From: Plantactinospora alkalitolerans
GTDB taxonomy: Bacteria; Actinomycetota; Actinomycetes; Mycobacteriales; Micromonosporaceae
Direction of reading: 5' to 3'
DNA: 62,609 bases
Assembly: GCF_015690345.1 (NCBI RefSeq)
Contig: NZ_JADPUN010000377.1
Location: forward strand, 1-62,609
How positions within the stretch are numbered: position 1 is the first letter of the stretch; each line of letters begins with the position of its first letter. The translations under genes were made by a program, and so were the position numbers. Below the pieces are notes generated by a model that saw nothing but the letters and a program-made list of their open reading frames with translations, was not told the DNA's origin and ran no database searches. Positions 40,701-48,245 of this stretch are shown here, piece by piece.

Positions 40701-42246
40701 CGTCGATGTCCCCCGCGACCTGGCTTTCCAGGTACGCGGTCAGGCGGGCGAGGAGTTCCCGGCCGGAGTCGTCCGGGACTCCGTAGTAGTCGGCGTGAGG
40801 CAGCACCGCCGTGGCATGACGCGCGAGGACGGCACACAGCGCTTGCTCCTGCGTCGTCGCTGGCCGCTCTGGAAACAAGCTGTTCAGCAGTGCGGCCGCA
40901 CGGCCGGTCCAGGTACTAGCCGCCGACGGCTGCATTTCTTCGTTCACGTCGAGCTGGAGCCGGGTGACCTCGGCGACCAGCCGGTGCAGGCGGATGTGCC
41001 GGCCGGCGGGCCGCGTCACGAGGCCGGTGCGGCTCAGCGCACCGATCGCCTGTTCCGCAGCGAGCGGATCAGCGACGACAGCGGCGAGTCGTGCCGGGAG
41101 CGCGGCACGGGCGGAGAGTAACACGTCCAAGTCAATGTCCTCGACGTCGAGGAAGCTGCACAGCCGCAATAGCTCCAAGCTCGCCGGCTCGTCTCGTTCC
41201 AGCTGCTCGTAGTGCAGCAGCCAGGTTGTGGCGACACTGGCGGGATAGCCCTCGACCTTCTCGGCTAGCAGTTGCCCCGCCGCGTCGCGGTTGCGGTAGA
41301 GCTCGACGTAAGCGGCGATCGACAGATCGTGGATGTCCATGTAGCCGGCCGCCTGCGCCAACGCCAAGGGCAAGTCGCCGAGCATTGCCGCCAGCCGGTC
41401 TGCCGCGGCCGGATCGCCCCGAGACGTGGCACGGCCGAGAAAGGCCATGGACTCCGCTCGATCGAACTCGGCGAGGTCGAGCTGGACAGCCAGGTGTCGC
41501 CAGCCTCGGAGCCGGCTGGTGATGAGCGTGCTTCCCGTGTTCGGCAGAAGCCACCGCCGCACGTCACCGGGCGCGGCGACGTTGTCGAACACCAGTAGCC
41601 AATCGTCGCGGCGCCGCAGTTCGGCCAGGAGGATCTCAACGGTTCGGTCCTGGTCGACTGCGGGTGGTTGCCCGAGCCCTGCCGCGAGATCGATCAAGTC
41701 CTCGACTAGGGTCACCGCCGACTCGGCGCGGATCCACCACGAGATCCGGAAACGGCCGTCGAGCAGTCCTCGATGAGCGAACTCCAGGGCGATCGCCGAC
41801 TTGCCGAGACCGCCGAGACCGCGCACTGCGACAACCGCGATCGGGCCTCTCACCAAACCCTCGCTGATCTGTTCGAGCAGATCGGTGCGCCCGATGAACG
41901 ATCGGTTGCGAAGGGGAAGGTTGGACAACGGACCCATGATCGTCAGCGACTCGTCCACCTGGGGCGCCGCTGCGGGTTCTGATTCAGAAACCGGCGCGGC
42001 GGTCGTGTCAATGGACGACAGCCGCTGCAGCATGCCGGCGACGGCCACGACCGCCACGAGCAGCAAGACCACGGCTCCCCAGGTCCAGCGTGGATCTTCC
42101 GTCCACTTCCTCAGGCTCGGGGGCACCGCGTTGGTAGCCCAGTTGGTGGCGACTGCAAGCAACGCCACCAAGGCGGCGCTGAGTCCTGCCAGGGCGGTCA
42201 CCAGCCAGGCCCGTCGCCGAGTGCTGATCCGAGGCCTGGCCGCCAT
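37705..42246 (-). CDS. Membrane-anchored protein with two P-loop NTPase modules and a helical-repeat tail (1513 aa)
   Basis: Two N-terminal helices (residues 14-36 and 56-72) should anchor it, leaving the rest cytoplasmic. Module 1 is NB-ARC-like: Walker A GLGGLGKS at 143-150, Walker B WLLVFDN at 216-222, a TLITSR sensor near 240 and a GDLPLALAQAA motif at 290-300. Module 2 is NACHT-like: Walker A GSAWSGKS at 574-581, Walker B LVLVVDGLDED at 661-671 and RVIVTSRP near 700. From about 950 to the end the protein is alpha-helical with TPR-like repeats (DGDGRILLLAEIAGVRAVAG and similar). STAND proteins normally have one NTPase switch, so two in a row is unusual. STAND proteins often sense phage products, but the role here is inferred and no effector domain is seen. 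Confidence 0.88.
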   Translation of the reverse strand: MAARPRISTRRRAWLVTALAGLSAALVALLAVATNWATNAVPPSLRKWTEDPRWTWGAVVLLLVAVVAVAGMLQRLSSIDTTAAPVSESEPAAAPQVDESLTIMGPLSNLPLRNRSFIGRTDLLEQISEGLVRGPIAVVAVRGLGGLGKSAIALEFAHRGLLDGRFRISWWIRAESAVTLVEDLIDLAAGLGQPPAVDQDRTVEILLAELRRRDDWLLVFDNVAAPGDVRRWLLPNTGSTLITSRLRGWRHLAVQLDLAEFDRAESMAFLGRATSRGDPAAADRLAAMLGDLPLALAQAAGYMDIHDLSIAAYVELYRNRDAAGQLLAEKVEGYPASVATTWLLHYEQLERDEPASLELLRLCSFLDVEDIDLDVLLSARAALPARLAAVVADPLAAEQAIGALSRTGLVTRPAGRHIRLHRLVAEVTRLQLDVNEEMQPSAASTWTGRAAALLNSLFPERPATTQEQALCAVLARHATAVLPHADYYGVPDDSGRELLARLTAYLESQVAGDIDVYTGSDRGELAGESQVSSAYAQLIRNIAPTELIAREQELAELAAFATEPGRNSYLLLLGSAWSGKSALMASFAQHPPAGVDLVAFFVTARLAAQDDVHAFMEAVLEQLAVLLGEPMPVVTATLKAALFASTLHRAAEKSRNEGRRLVLVVDGLDEDRGVAPGPDVRSIAASLPNRPPSGMRVIVTSRPNPPLPADVPHDHPLRNESIVRNLESSAHAAVIRRGAQSELRRLLVGTAADQDVLGQLVAAAGGLSISDLAYLTGRTDWEIEEQLAGVSGRTFAARAGRIRPDSTVYLLAHEELMTTAVRYLGEQRLATYRERLHAWADDFRERAWPADTPEYLLGSYFRLLESTGDVSRMIALAGDRRRQDRLLDLTGGDNLALMEIATTTAVAAAAGDLDLDVLLRLAVDRDRLRRRNEQLPPAFAGAWILLERPSHADLLARSIEDPARRATALAEMAAAGAPAATEATHLAEEILSPIGAPEEPLSRCTVLARTAIVFSHAGRLEQARVNANLAERIAQGAMPADHQVRALAEVAAAFAAIGDREGSTRHFRKALDSAEAIPTVDRRSAVLVEAMPALAAADPRWAQWLADSVAAPGLQARILAEAASVLAAAGDTRAATESAIRALASIEEITEPGPRAQALARLAATAVRHGDPDTAADLMVRAETCTRLVNRSVQDDQACADIVTAMAVTGDPEQARILALAIDDLGIRGAALAHIAAASAQSGDQATAEELLQAAIAAVRSIEDTKQRFTAYQRAVPLLATVDPAETERVVRGSYDGDGRILLLAEIAGVRAVAGQVDAAATLAAEAEAGLDATVDLAARSRAMARVAAAYAPVRPDHADRLADSVPDPSWRMEALAAVARAHEACGHSAKAQAACRRAVTTARSIPLPGNRSVALAEAAKLIGQIIPGQESTDLLLEAEALARSLFSSGGVPDTKHLAQVAARADALNGVRMMADALCVGDWHDCLPELAKIRPEIAAGMAAECRRPNSPQG

Positions 42247-42533
42247 GAGACGGCATCATGTCAGACTGCGCGTCCCGCGACGAATAACTGCGCGGCTTCG
42301 CCGCCGGCTTGGTCAGCGACCGCGACGCCGTCGTCGCCGGCCTTACGAGGTGTTCGGGTACATAGCCGCGCAGGTCGTCCCGTACCGCATCGGCGTCCCC
42401 ACCGGGCGAAGTTCAACGACCGCTTCTTCGGCGACGCCCGTAGCTCAAAAGGGGGATTCACATGCAAATACATCACATAGATGCTGATGTCTAGATTTGA
42501 AAGACAGTGGGTTCGGTGGAGGAGGCCAGCCGG

Positions 42534-42866
42534 ATGACTATCCGCAGCGAATCGATACGCAAGAGGTGCTACTGCAAAGACGAGTCCGGCCGGCGGCTGG
42601 GCGCGCGGTGCTCCCGGCTGAAGCTGGCCAGCGGCGCTTGGAGCAGTGGTCATGGGGTGTGGGCGTTCCAGATCGAGTTGCCTCCCGCACCTGGGGGCCG
42701 GCGGCGGATCCTGCGCCGCGTGTCAAACACGCAGCCAGGCGCCCGGGCGGACGTGGCAGCGGAACTGGCGCGGGTGTGTGAGCTGATGAGCCTGGCCGAC
42801 GGTGACGAGGCGCTCGCCGACGAGATCGCCGAGGTATTGATGGCGTGCAAGCTTGGCCGGCCCGCT
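42534..42866 (+). pseudogene. N-terminal part of the integrase, in another frame
   Basis: The ATG at 42534 has GGAGGAGGC upstream. The frame encodes a small basic arm domain of tyrosine integrases (IRKRCYCKDESGRRLGARCS, LASGAWSSGHGVWAFQIEL) and the start of the core-binding domain (ADEIAEVLMACKLGRP). At about 42855 the sense continues in the next frame. As read, the frame runs on to a stop at 42974 with unrelated residues. Either this integrase is inactivated by a one-base indel, or it is made by frameshifting, or the base call is wrong. Confidence 0.65.
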
Positions 42867-44271
42867 GCCCGATCCGCGTCAGTTGACCCGCCAGCTGCGA
42901 AGTGGCGTGCCGAACGCCTCATCGATCAGCGTCGGGGAGTATCTGACGTGGTGGGTCGCGCACCGCAATATTGACGAGCACACGCGCATAGGTTACGCGT
43001 CGCATGTGCGTGTCCACCTTGGCCCGCACCTGGGACATCTGCCACTCGCACGGCTGAACAGCACGCACATCGAGGCGATGTTCGCGACGATCACCGAGCG
43101 CAACCGGCAGATCCTCGATGATCGCACCAGCGCCGACCCGGCCAGGGCCGGCGCGGCGACGGCTACCAGGCTGACGACCCCGGCGACGATCGCCCGGGTG
43201 CGGGCCACACTGCGCAAGGCGCTCAACGACGCGATGGCCAAACACCGGCTGATCGACTTCAACCCGGCCGTGCACGCGGAACTGCCCGCCTACGATCCGC
43301 CGAGGGTGCGGGTCTGGACCGAACGCGCGGTCGCGCATTGGAAAGCCGGCGGTATCGCCCCGAGCGAGGTGATGGTGTGGACACCGGAGCAGGCCGGCGC
43401 GTTCCTCGACCACGCCCAGCGTCACGATCCGCCGTTGTATGCGATGTTCCTGCTGATCATGCTTGGCGGCCCGCGGCGCGGTGAGGCGGTGGGCGTACGT
43501 ACCGACCAGATCGATTTCGACGACCAGACCGCGACGTTCAGCCACCAACTCGCCGAACACGGTTATCAACCGGTGTACAAGAAGGTCAAGACCCGAAGCG
43601 GCGACCGGGTGATCTTCCTCGACTCGGCGACCGTCGACGATCTTCGCGCTTACTGGGAGCTGCGGGAGTCCTGGCGCATCGCGGCCGGGGCCAGGTGGCC
43701 GCGGACCGTGACCGTGCTGACTCCGATGCCGGGCGGTTGCATGCCGATCGAGGTCGATCTGTTCTTCCGCCAGCCAGACGGGCCGGCCTGGCATCCCAGC
43801 AGCGTCACCGACCGGTTCCAGCGCGACTACGCCGCGGCGGGTCTGCCGCCGATCCGGCTGCATGACGGCCGGCACTCCGCCGCGACCTACATCAAAGCCG
43901 CCGGTGCCGACCTGCTCGACACGCGCAAGAAGCTCGGCCACGCCAGTGTCACCGTGACCGGCGACATCTACCCCGCCAGCCTCGACGAGATCGACCGGGT
44001 GGTCGCCGAACGCACCGCCGCCCTCACCCCCCGCAGCCGACCGGCCGGTCCGCGGACCGGCACGGGCCCCACCGGGTCGGACAGTCCCAGAGCAGTCCCA
44101 CCGGCCACCGACCCCGCGCAACGGACAAAAGACCAGGTCCCGGCGCAGGAGGATGCGGGACCACCTACGGATTCCCCCACACCCAGGCCCCCGGCCACCG
44201 GCACGGCCGGAGCCGTACCGTGGCCGCGACGAGGCCGCCGCCGCGACAGATACCCCCGGGACGTACGGTGA
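42853..44271 (+). CDS. Tyrosine site-specific recombinase (integrase), catalytic part (472 aa)
   Basis: This is the catalytic enzyme that would insert the element at a specific site. Core-binding domain: ISVGEYLTWWVAHRNIDEHT, PHLGHLPLARLNSTHIEAMF. Catalytic residues: Arg in MLGGPRRGEAVGV, the HxxR box in RLHDGRHSAATYI, and the His/Tyr pair in LGHASVTVTGDIYPAS. A 100-residue proline-rich tail follows. The first possible start (TTG 42853) leaves out the N-terminal arm domain, which is encoded just upstream in another frame. It lies directly beside a half tRNA-Lys gene, the usual setting for such enzymes. Confidence 0.82.
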   Translation: MAGPLPDPRQLTRQLRSGVPNASSISVGEYLTWWVAHRNIDEHTRIGYASHVRVHLGPHLGHLPLARLNSTHIEAMFATITERNRQILDDRTSADPARAGAATATRLTTPATIARVRATLRKALNDAMAKHRLIDFNPAVHAELPAYDPPRVRVWTERAVAHWKAGGIAPSEVMVWTPEQAGAFLDHAQRHDPPLYAMFLLIMLGGPRRGEAVGVRTDQIDFDDQTATFSHQLAEHGYQPVYKKVKTRSGDRVIFLDSATVDDLRAYWELRESWRIAAGARWPRTVTVLTPMPGGCMPIEVDLFFRQPDGPAWHPSSVTDRFQRDYAAAGLPPIRLHDGRHSAATYIKAAGADLLDTRKKLGHASVTVTGDIYPASLDEIDRVVAERTAALTPRSRPAGPRTGTGPTGSDSPRAVPPATDPAQRTKDQVPAQEDAGPPTDSPTPRPPATGTAGAVPWPRRGRRRDRYPRDVR

Positions 44272-44296
44272 GCGATCAGGTAGCCTTTGTCGCGAC

Positions 44297-44333
44297 GGGC
44301 TGTTAGCTCAATTGGCAGAGCAGCGGACCTTTA
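44297..44333 (+). tRNA. tRNA-Lys(UUU) 5' half, truncated at the anticodon (likely attachment site)
   Basis: The 37 bases starting GGGCTGTTAGCTCAATTGGC match the acceptor 5' strand, D-arm (AGAGCA) and 5' anticodon strand of an actinobacterial tRNA-Lys, up to CTTTAA. The variable loop, T-arm and 3' acceptor do not follow; instead there is an A-run and unrelated DNA. It is therefore a tRNA remnant, 25 bp after the integrase gene. It probably marks a former integration or excision point; the 3' half is not in the window. Confidence 0.78.
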
Positions 44334-44837
44334 AAAAAAATCATCGGCAGCGGTCTTTGTCTCCCGCTACCGAACGTAAAGCAACTCATCCGGATTCTCG
44401 CCTACGAATCCGGGAGAGTGTCGCCGAGTAGCGGCAGGTCAGAATGATTGTTACACAGTGTAGCTGCCCTGTCGAAGGTCACTCTGAACCAAAATCCAGA
44501 TTCTAGGGGCGGAATCCGTCCGGGGTCGCTGACATCTGAGCGCCCACGGAGCACCCACGACCGCGCCAGCTGTCTCCTTGTCCCCGTCGGTGGTACGGCC
44601 GTGGCGGCGGTCGTCGGCGCCCGGCACACGCCGCTCGCTGTGTCGTGCCACCCGCCTGCCTCCCGCCGTAGGTGCGGGAGGGACCTGGGGACCCGCGGCG
44701 TCACCTCGGTGACCCTGGTCGGCAACAGCGCCGTCCTCGGTGACGGCGTCGAGCCGCTCACTCCGTGCCCGCCACTCCGTCGACACTCCACACCAGAACC
44801 AGCCGCCCAGCACCAACACACCGACACCTTTGATTCC

Positions 44838-44984
44838 TTACGGCTCCACGCGATCCGCAACATGTTCCGGCTGACGTCACGCAGGTACTGGGACGAACTG
44901 AAACGCGACGTCAAACCGATCTACACCGCGGTCAACGCCACTGTAGCCAGGGCGGCGTTCGACGACCTCGCCGAGAAGTGGGGC
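44838..44984 (+). pseudogene. IS256-family transposase internal fragment
   Basis: The translation HAIRNMFRLTSRRYWDELKR, then VKPIYTAVNATVARAAFDDL and AEKWG, matches the centre of IS256/Mutator transposases. That segment (VHLLRNTF...KPVYTA...A...F...WG) precedes the last catalytic residue. Both ends of the gene are missing. It is joined directly to an IS5-type fragment on the right. Confidence 0.72.
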
Positions 44985-45097
44985 GGGCCGCTGACGCCGG
45001 CGTCGGTGCGGGCCTGTCGCCAGGCGGTCAGGCGGGGCGCGATCAGGGCCCAACGGGCGTCGGACAGGTCGGATGGGTAGGCTCGCCGTGCGGTCAT
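44985..45097 (-). pseudogene. IS5-family transposase N-terminal fragment
   Basis: From ATG 45097 the minus strand encodes TARRAYPSDLSDARWALIAP then RLTAWRQARTDAGVSGP. This is the characteristic N-terminus of an actinobacterial IS5-type (DUF4096) transposase. It stops where the IS256 fragment begins, so this IS inserted into, or recombined with, the older element. Confidence 0.75.
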
Positions 45098-45438
45098 GGT
45101 GCGGTCGTACGGTGTTTCGAGGCCGGCTCGACAGACGTTATGTCCGTTGATTCCAGGGCGTTAGTGAATCAGACACGATCGCAAGGTGAAATGCGTTGAT
45201 TCCGGTCGGAGCAGAGCTGGATCGGATGTGTTCATTCCAGGTCAGGTCCGGCATTCGGTGTCACCGAGGTCGAGAAGGGAATCGGTCGCTACCGACGCGA
45301 ACGCGAAGCAAACGTCCAGTTAGAGCATCCTCCATGTCGTCGACGAGCACGTCGGATGGCCGCTTACACTCCTGCACGGCGTCGTCCGCGCCACGTGAGT
45401 GGAGCAGGTAGACACGATACGGCTAGAAAGGGCATGCG
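45098..45438. other. 341-bp gap without a supported gene
   Basis: Open frames here have no ribosome site and no motifs. It contains the 5' region of the IS5 fragment and the upstream region of the three-helix membrane gene. GC content is lower than average for the window. Confidence 0.4.
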
Positions 45439-45912
45439 GTGGATACGGATCCAGGGCCGACGTGGAAATCGATGGAAGTTGTCCGTAAAGAGCTGGACGC
45501 CGAGCGGGAGTTACAAGCGAAGGTTGCCGATACGGCGGACTCGCGCGCAGGAGTGGTCCTGGGATTTTCCGGGGCGGTCGCCGCACTTGCGGTCAACTCA
45601 AAGATGCTGCTCGCAATACCCGGCGCCATTCTGACCACGGTCGCTGCGGTGGTGGCAGCAACGGTTCTGTGGCCCCGACCAAAGAGCACCATCGACCCGA
45701 TGTACCTCACGACGCACTACGCCGCACAGGACGAGGACAAGACTAGGAAGGAAGTCCTCCAACGCCGTCTCGTGGACTACGAATCGAACAAGGACATCCC
45801 GCGGTCCAAGCTACGCCGGTTGAAGGCTGCCACCGGTATGCTTGCTGGCGCGATCGCCCTTGTGGTCGCGGGCGCCACCACTCAGATGATCATCGACGCC
45901 ACCACGAAATAG
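45439..45912 (+). CDS. Three-helix membrane protein, PycTM/SLATT-like layout (157 aa)
   Basis: GTG 45439 is the likely start. An N-terminal amphipathic helix (SMEVVRKELDAERELQAKVA) leads to two adjacent membrane helices (residues 37-53 and 57-77). A 50-residue cytoplasmic charged segment follows (AQDEDKTRKEVLQRRLVDYE), then a third helix (130-152). This plan, with an ADxxxAG motif before helix 1, resembles small membrane effectors such as the Pycsar TM family, but no cyclase gene is nearby. It is followed at once by two tiny paralogous genes, so it may be an effector or channel with small partners. Confidence 0.68.
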   Translation: MDTDPGPTWKSMEVVRKELDAERELQAKVADTADSRAGVVLGFSGAVAALAVNSKMLLAIPGAILTTVAAVVAATVLWPRPKSTIDPMYLTTHYAAQDEDKTRKEVLQRRLVDYESNKDIPRSKLRRLKAATGMLAGAIALVVAGATTQMIIDATTK

Positions 45913-45923
45913 GGGTCCTCCAC

Positions 45924-46070
45924 ATGACTACACCGGCTGAGTCGGTCCCACCACAACCGGCTCCCGAACCCATCGAGACCCAGCACATCGTCGTTGAGGT
46001 CAACCCTGACCCGATGACCTCGCAAATTATCGAGCACGGGGACAAAGTCACCGGTCGGGAGATTAAGTGA
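45924..46070 (+). CDS. Tiny proline-rich protein, paralogue 1 (48 aa)
   Basis: The frame from ATG 45924, 11 bp after the membrane gene, encodes a proline/glutamate-rich start and a core HIVVEVNPDPMTSQIIEHG. The same core pattern, I-V-x-(V/I)-N-x-D-P-M-x-x-Q-(V/I)-I, occurs in the next gene. Its TGA overlaps the next start (GTGA at 46067-46070). No known family. The short operon and the paralogy support a real gene. Confidence 0.55.
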   Translation: MTTPAESVPPQPAPEPIETQHIVVEVNPDPMTSQIIEHGDKVTGREIK

Positions 46071-46252
46071 CAAGCCCGACCAGCGATGCGCCTCCACCGG
46101 CGGACGCGGCGGCTGCGCCTCCACCGACCGAGCCTACCCCCGCAGAACCGCCGATCGTCGAGATCAATGCCGACCCGATGATGATGCAGGTCATTCAAGG
46201 TAGCAGGAGCCCAAGCGCCGTGACCTTCGCCGGCTCGGACGACGATCACTGA
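46067..46252 (+). CDS. Tiny proline-rich protein, paralogue 2 (61 aa)
   Basis: The GTG at 46067 overlaps the preceding stop. After a long Pro/Ala-rich stretch (residues 9-29) comes the core PIVEINADPMMMQVIQG, closely like that of the 48-residue neighbour, then an acidic tail AGSDDDH. Two adjacent copies of one mini-core suggest duplication within an operon headed by the three-helix membrane protein. The function is unknown. Confidence 0.55.
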   Translation: MTSPTSDAPPPADAAAAPPPTEPTPAEPPIVEINADPMMMQVIQGSRSPSAVTFAGSDDDH

Positions 46253-46709
46253 CTGCGAGCGATGCGGACTCGTCACGTACAGACGCCCTCATAGCCACCG
46301 CGGCGGGAACAGGACGGCTCAAGAACCGAGAACCTGCGGCCGAAGGCGGCTGGAAACGAGGAGTGGCTTATTTCGACAGTTGCCCAGTTTCGCTCTTGGC
46401 ATGGCCAGCGCCACGCTTGCGGCCACGACCTTCGCCAGCGAGCCGGCCGCGACCGCAGACCGCATCCAGCAGCTAACGAGCTACATGGGCGAGCACGTCC
46501 TGGACCGCCCGACGGGCTGCCGGGATCGCGAACTTCGCGAACCGCTGCCGAGCGCCGCCCATCTTGGCGGCCCGGAACTCCGGATGTGGGGGAGCTGACG
46601 CGTAAGCCATCGGCATCAGGACAGGCTCACGCGGAAGCAGCGCGCCTGCGCCGGGCCGAGGTAGGTTGCTCCCGTTCTGGCGTTCGGCGCTCTCGCGTAG
46701 TCCGGCGCC
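46253..46709. other. 457-bp gap without a supported gene
   Basis: A plus-strand frame at 46380-46598 is open but lacks a ribosome site and any motif, and its codon pattern is mixed. Nothing else is seen up to the convergent end of the Lsr2 gene. Confidence 0.4.
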
Positions 46710-47060
46710 TCAGCGGCCCGCCTTGACCTGGTATTCGTCGACGATCTCCTGGGGGATGCGGCCGCGGTCTGAGATGTCCCGGCCCTCTTTCTTGGCCCAG
46801 GCGCGGATCGCCTTGTTCTGCTCTCGGTCGGCCGTCGCGCTGCCCCGGCCGCCTGTGGCACGAACGCCGACGAGCACGGCGCCGCGACCCATTTTCTGGC
46901 CTGAGGCCGTGTACGGGGCGAATTGGTCCCGGAGCTTACCGGCGTTTTCGCTGGACAGGTCGATTTCGTACTGCACGCCGTCGAGCGAGAACTTGACGGT
47001 CTCGTCAGCGTCTCCGCCGTCTAGGTCGTCAACCAACCTGTGAATGACTTGCTTGGCCAT
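46710..47060 (-). CDS. lsr2: Lsr2 nucleoid-associated protein (116 aa)
   Basis: Lsr2 bridges and silences AT-rich DNA. The ATG at 47060 starts MAKQVIHRLVDDLDGGDADE. The dimer domain has VKFSLDGVQYEIDLSSENAG and LRDQFAPYTASGQK. The C-terminal domain has AIRAWAKKEGRDISDRGRIP, with an intact RGR hook, and EIVDEYQ. Length is usual. It contrasts with the paralogue at 8074-8421, which lacks the second hook arginine. Several genes on this flank are AT-richer than average and are plausible targets. Confidence 0.93.
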   Translation of the reverse strand: MAKQVIHRLVDDLDGGDADETVKFSLDGVQYEIDLSSENAGKLRDQFAPYTASGQKMGRGAVLVGVRATGGRGSATADREQNKAIRAWAKKEGRDISDRGRIPQEIVDEYQVKAGR

Positions 47061-47261
47061 CGTGGGGTTTCCCTTCGAGAGGTTATCCGTGCAATAGAAG
47101 TACATTAGCGTGTAGGGCGTCGCGGATCGCTGCCGGTCGCCCGGGTGCGTCTGGCAGTCGAGGGATTTACTGTGGGCGCCTGATCGGCGGGGTTGCGTCG
47201 ACTGGGCGCGCGGTTCGGTGGACCGTGTCGCGGGTAAATCGCTTTGCGCTCAGCTCGTTGT

Positions 47262-48245
47262 TCATCCCGCGCGGACCCGGAACGGCGTGTTCGTTGACGC
47301 CCAGGGTGGTGGGGGGAACTCCGCCGCGACGGCGTCCTTGGTCTCGACGTCGAGGTCGAGTTCTTCTGGTTCGGCGCCCCGGATCCTGTCGAGCAGGGCC
47401 ATGATGCGGGTGAGTAGGGGTCGCATGAGGTGCCGGCTGTGGGGCGCGGATTGTTGTTGGAAGTGCTCGAGCATTCGCGCCCAGGCGTCGGCTTCGTTGT
47501 CTGGCTCTACCTGGCCGGTTAGTCGTCCGCGTCGCCGGCCCCGTATCGGGGTGACAGTGCCCGCTGCCGCGATGCCGTTGACCAGGCGTCGGAGGCGTTT
47601 CATGTGATCCTCGATCTCGGCGCGTTGTCGGGCCAGGTCGTCGACTTCGGCGCGTGCGGTGTCGATGATGACCCTGACGTCGGCGCGGGCCTGCCTGCGC
47701 AGTTGGTCGGCCTGCCGGTGTGCGGCGGCGATGATCTCCTCGGCCGCTTCGGAGCCGGCGGCTGTCTCCACTTGTGGGCAGCAGTCGAGGGCCATGGGTG
47801 GGGGGTCGACATGTTGGCCATCGTCCGCGGTGGCGTAGCCGGCGGCGGCACCGACCCGGTACCAGTAGCGGGCGGCGGTCAGGTCGTCGTCGTCGGTGGG
47901 GGTGGTGGTGCTGATGGTGGTGTTGGCGGCCAGGACCGACCGGTATTCGTACAGCATCGCCAGTCGCACCGCGGCGTCGGCGATGTCGCGGGCCGCGGCG
48001 ATCCGCAGCCAGTGTTCGGCCCGGTCGGGTCGGCTCTGGACCTGATAGTGCACGCCGAGGCAGTAGGCGGCCATGCCGAGTTCGCTGTCGGCGACGGCTT
48101 CGTCCATCCGCCGGCGATGCCCCTCGTCGGCGGCGTGTCGCCGGTAGAGCGTCAGCAGGCGTCGCGCCTCGGTGGACGGGTTGCGTACGGGGCGGGGTCC
48201 GAGGCAGGTGTCGACCGCCCTGCGGAGTTCTTCCGAGACGCTCAT
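47262..48245 (-). CDS. Sel1-like/coiled-coil protein paired with an ECF sigma factor (327 aa)
   Basis: The start (ATG 48245) overlaps the sigma gene's stop as ATGA. Residues 30-130 have Sel1/TPR-like helices (MDEAVADSELGMAAYCLGVH, AEHWLRIAAARDIADAAVRL, AARYWYRVGAAAGYATA). Residues about 165-225 form a coiled coil (AEEIIAAAHRQADQLRRQAR, DDLARQRAEIEDHMKRLRRL) of DivIVA-like appearance. A basic stretch and an acidic tail follow. Coupled to the sigma gene, it could be its modulator or its output; no anti-sigma zinc motif is seen. Confidence 0.78.
   Translation of the reverse strand: MSVSEELRRAVDTCLGPRPVRNPSTEARRLLTLYRRHAADEGHRRRMDEAVADSELGMAAYCLGVHYQVQSRPDRAEHWLRIAAARDIADAAVRLAMLYEYRSVLAANTTISTTTPTDDDDLTAARYWYRVGAAAGYATADDGQHVDPPPMALDCCPQVETAAGSEAAEEIIAAAHRQADQLRRQARADVRVIIDTARAEVDDLARQRAEIEDHMKRLRRLVNGIAAAGTVTPIRGRRRGRLTGQVEPDNEADAWARMLEHFQQQSAPHSRHLMRPLLTRIMALLDRIRGAEPEELDLDVETKDAVAAEFPPPPWASTNTPFRVRAG

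Noticed and set aside
44402-44914. Minus-strand frame across the IS256 fragment
   Set aside because: It is antisense to recognisable transposase sequence and shows no independent coding evidence.
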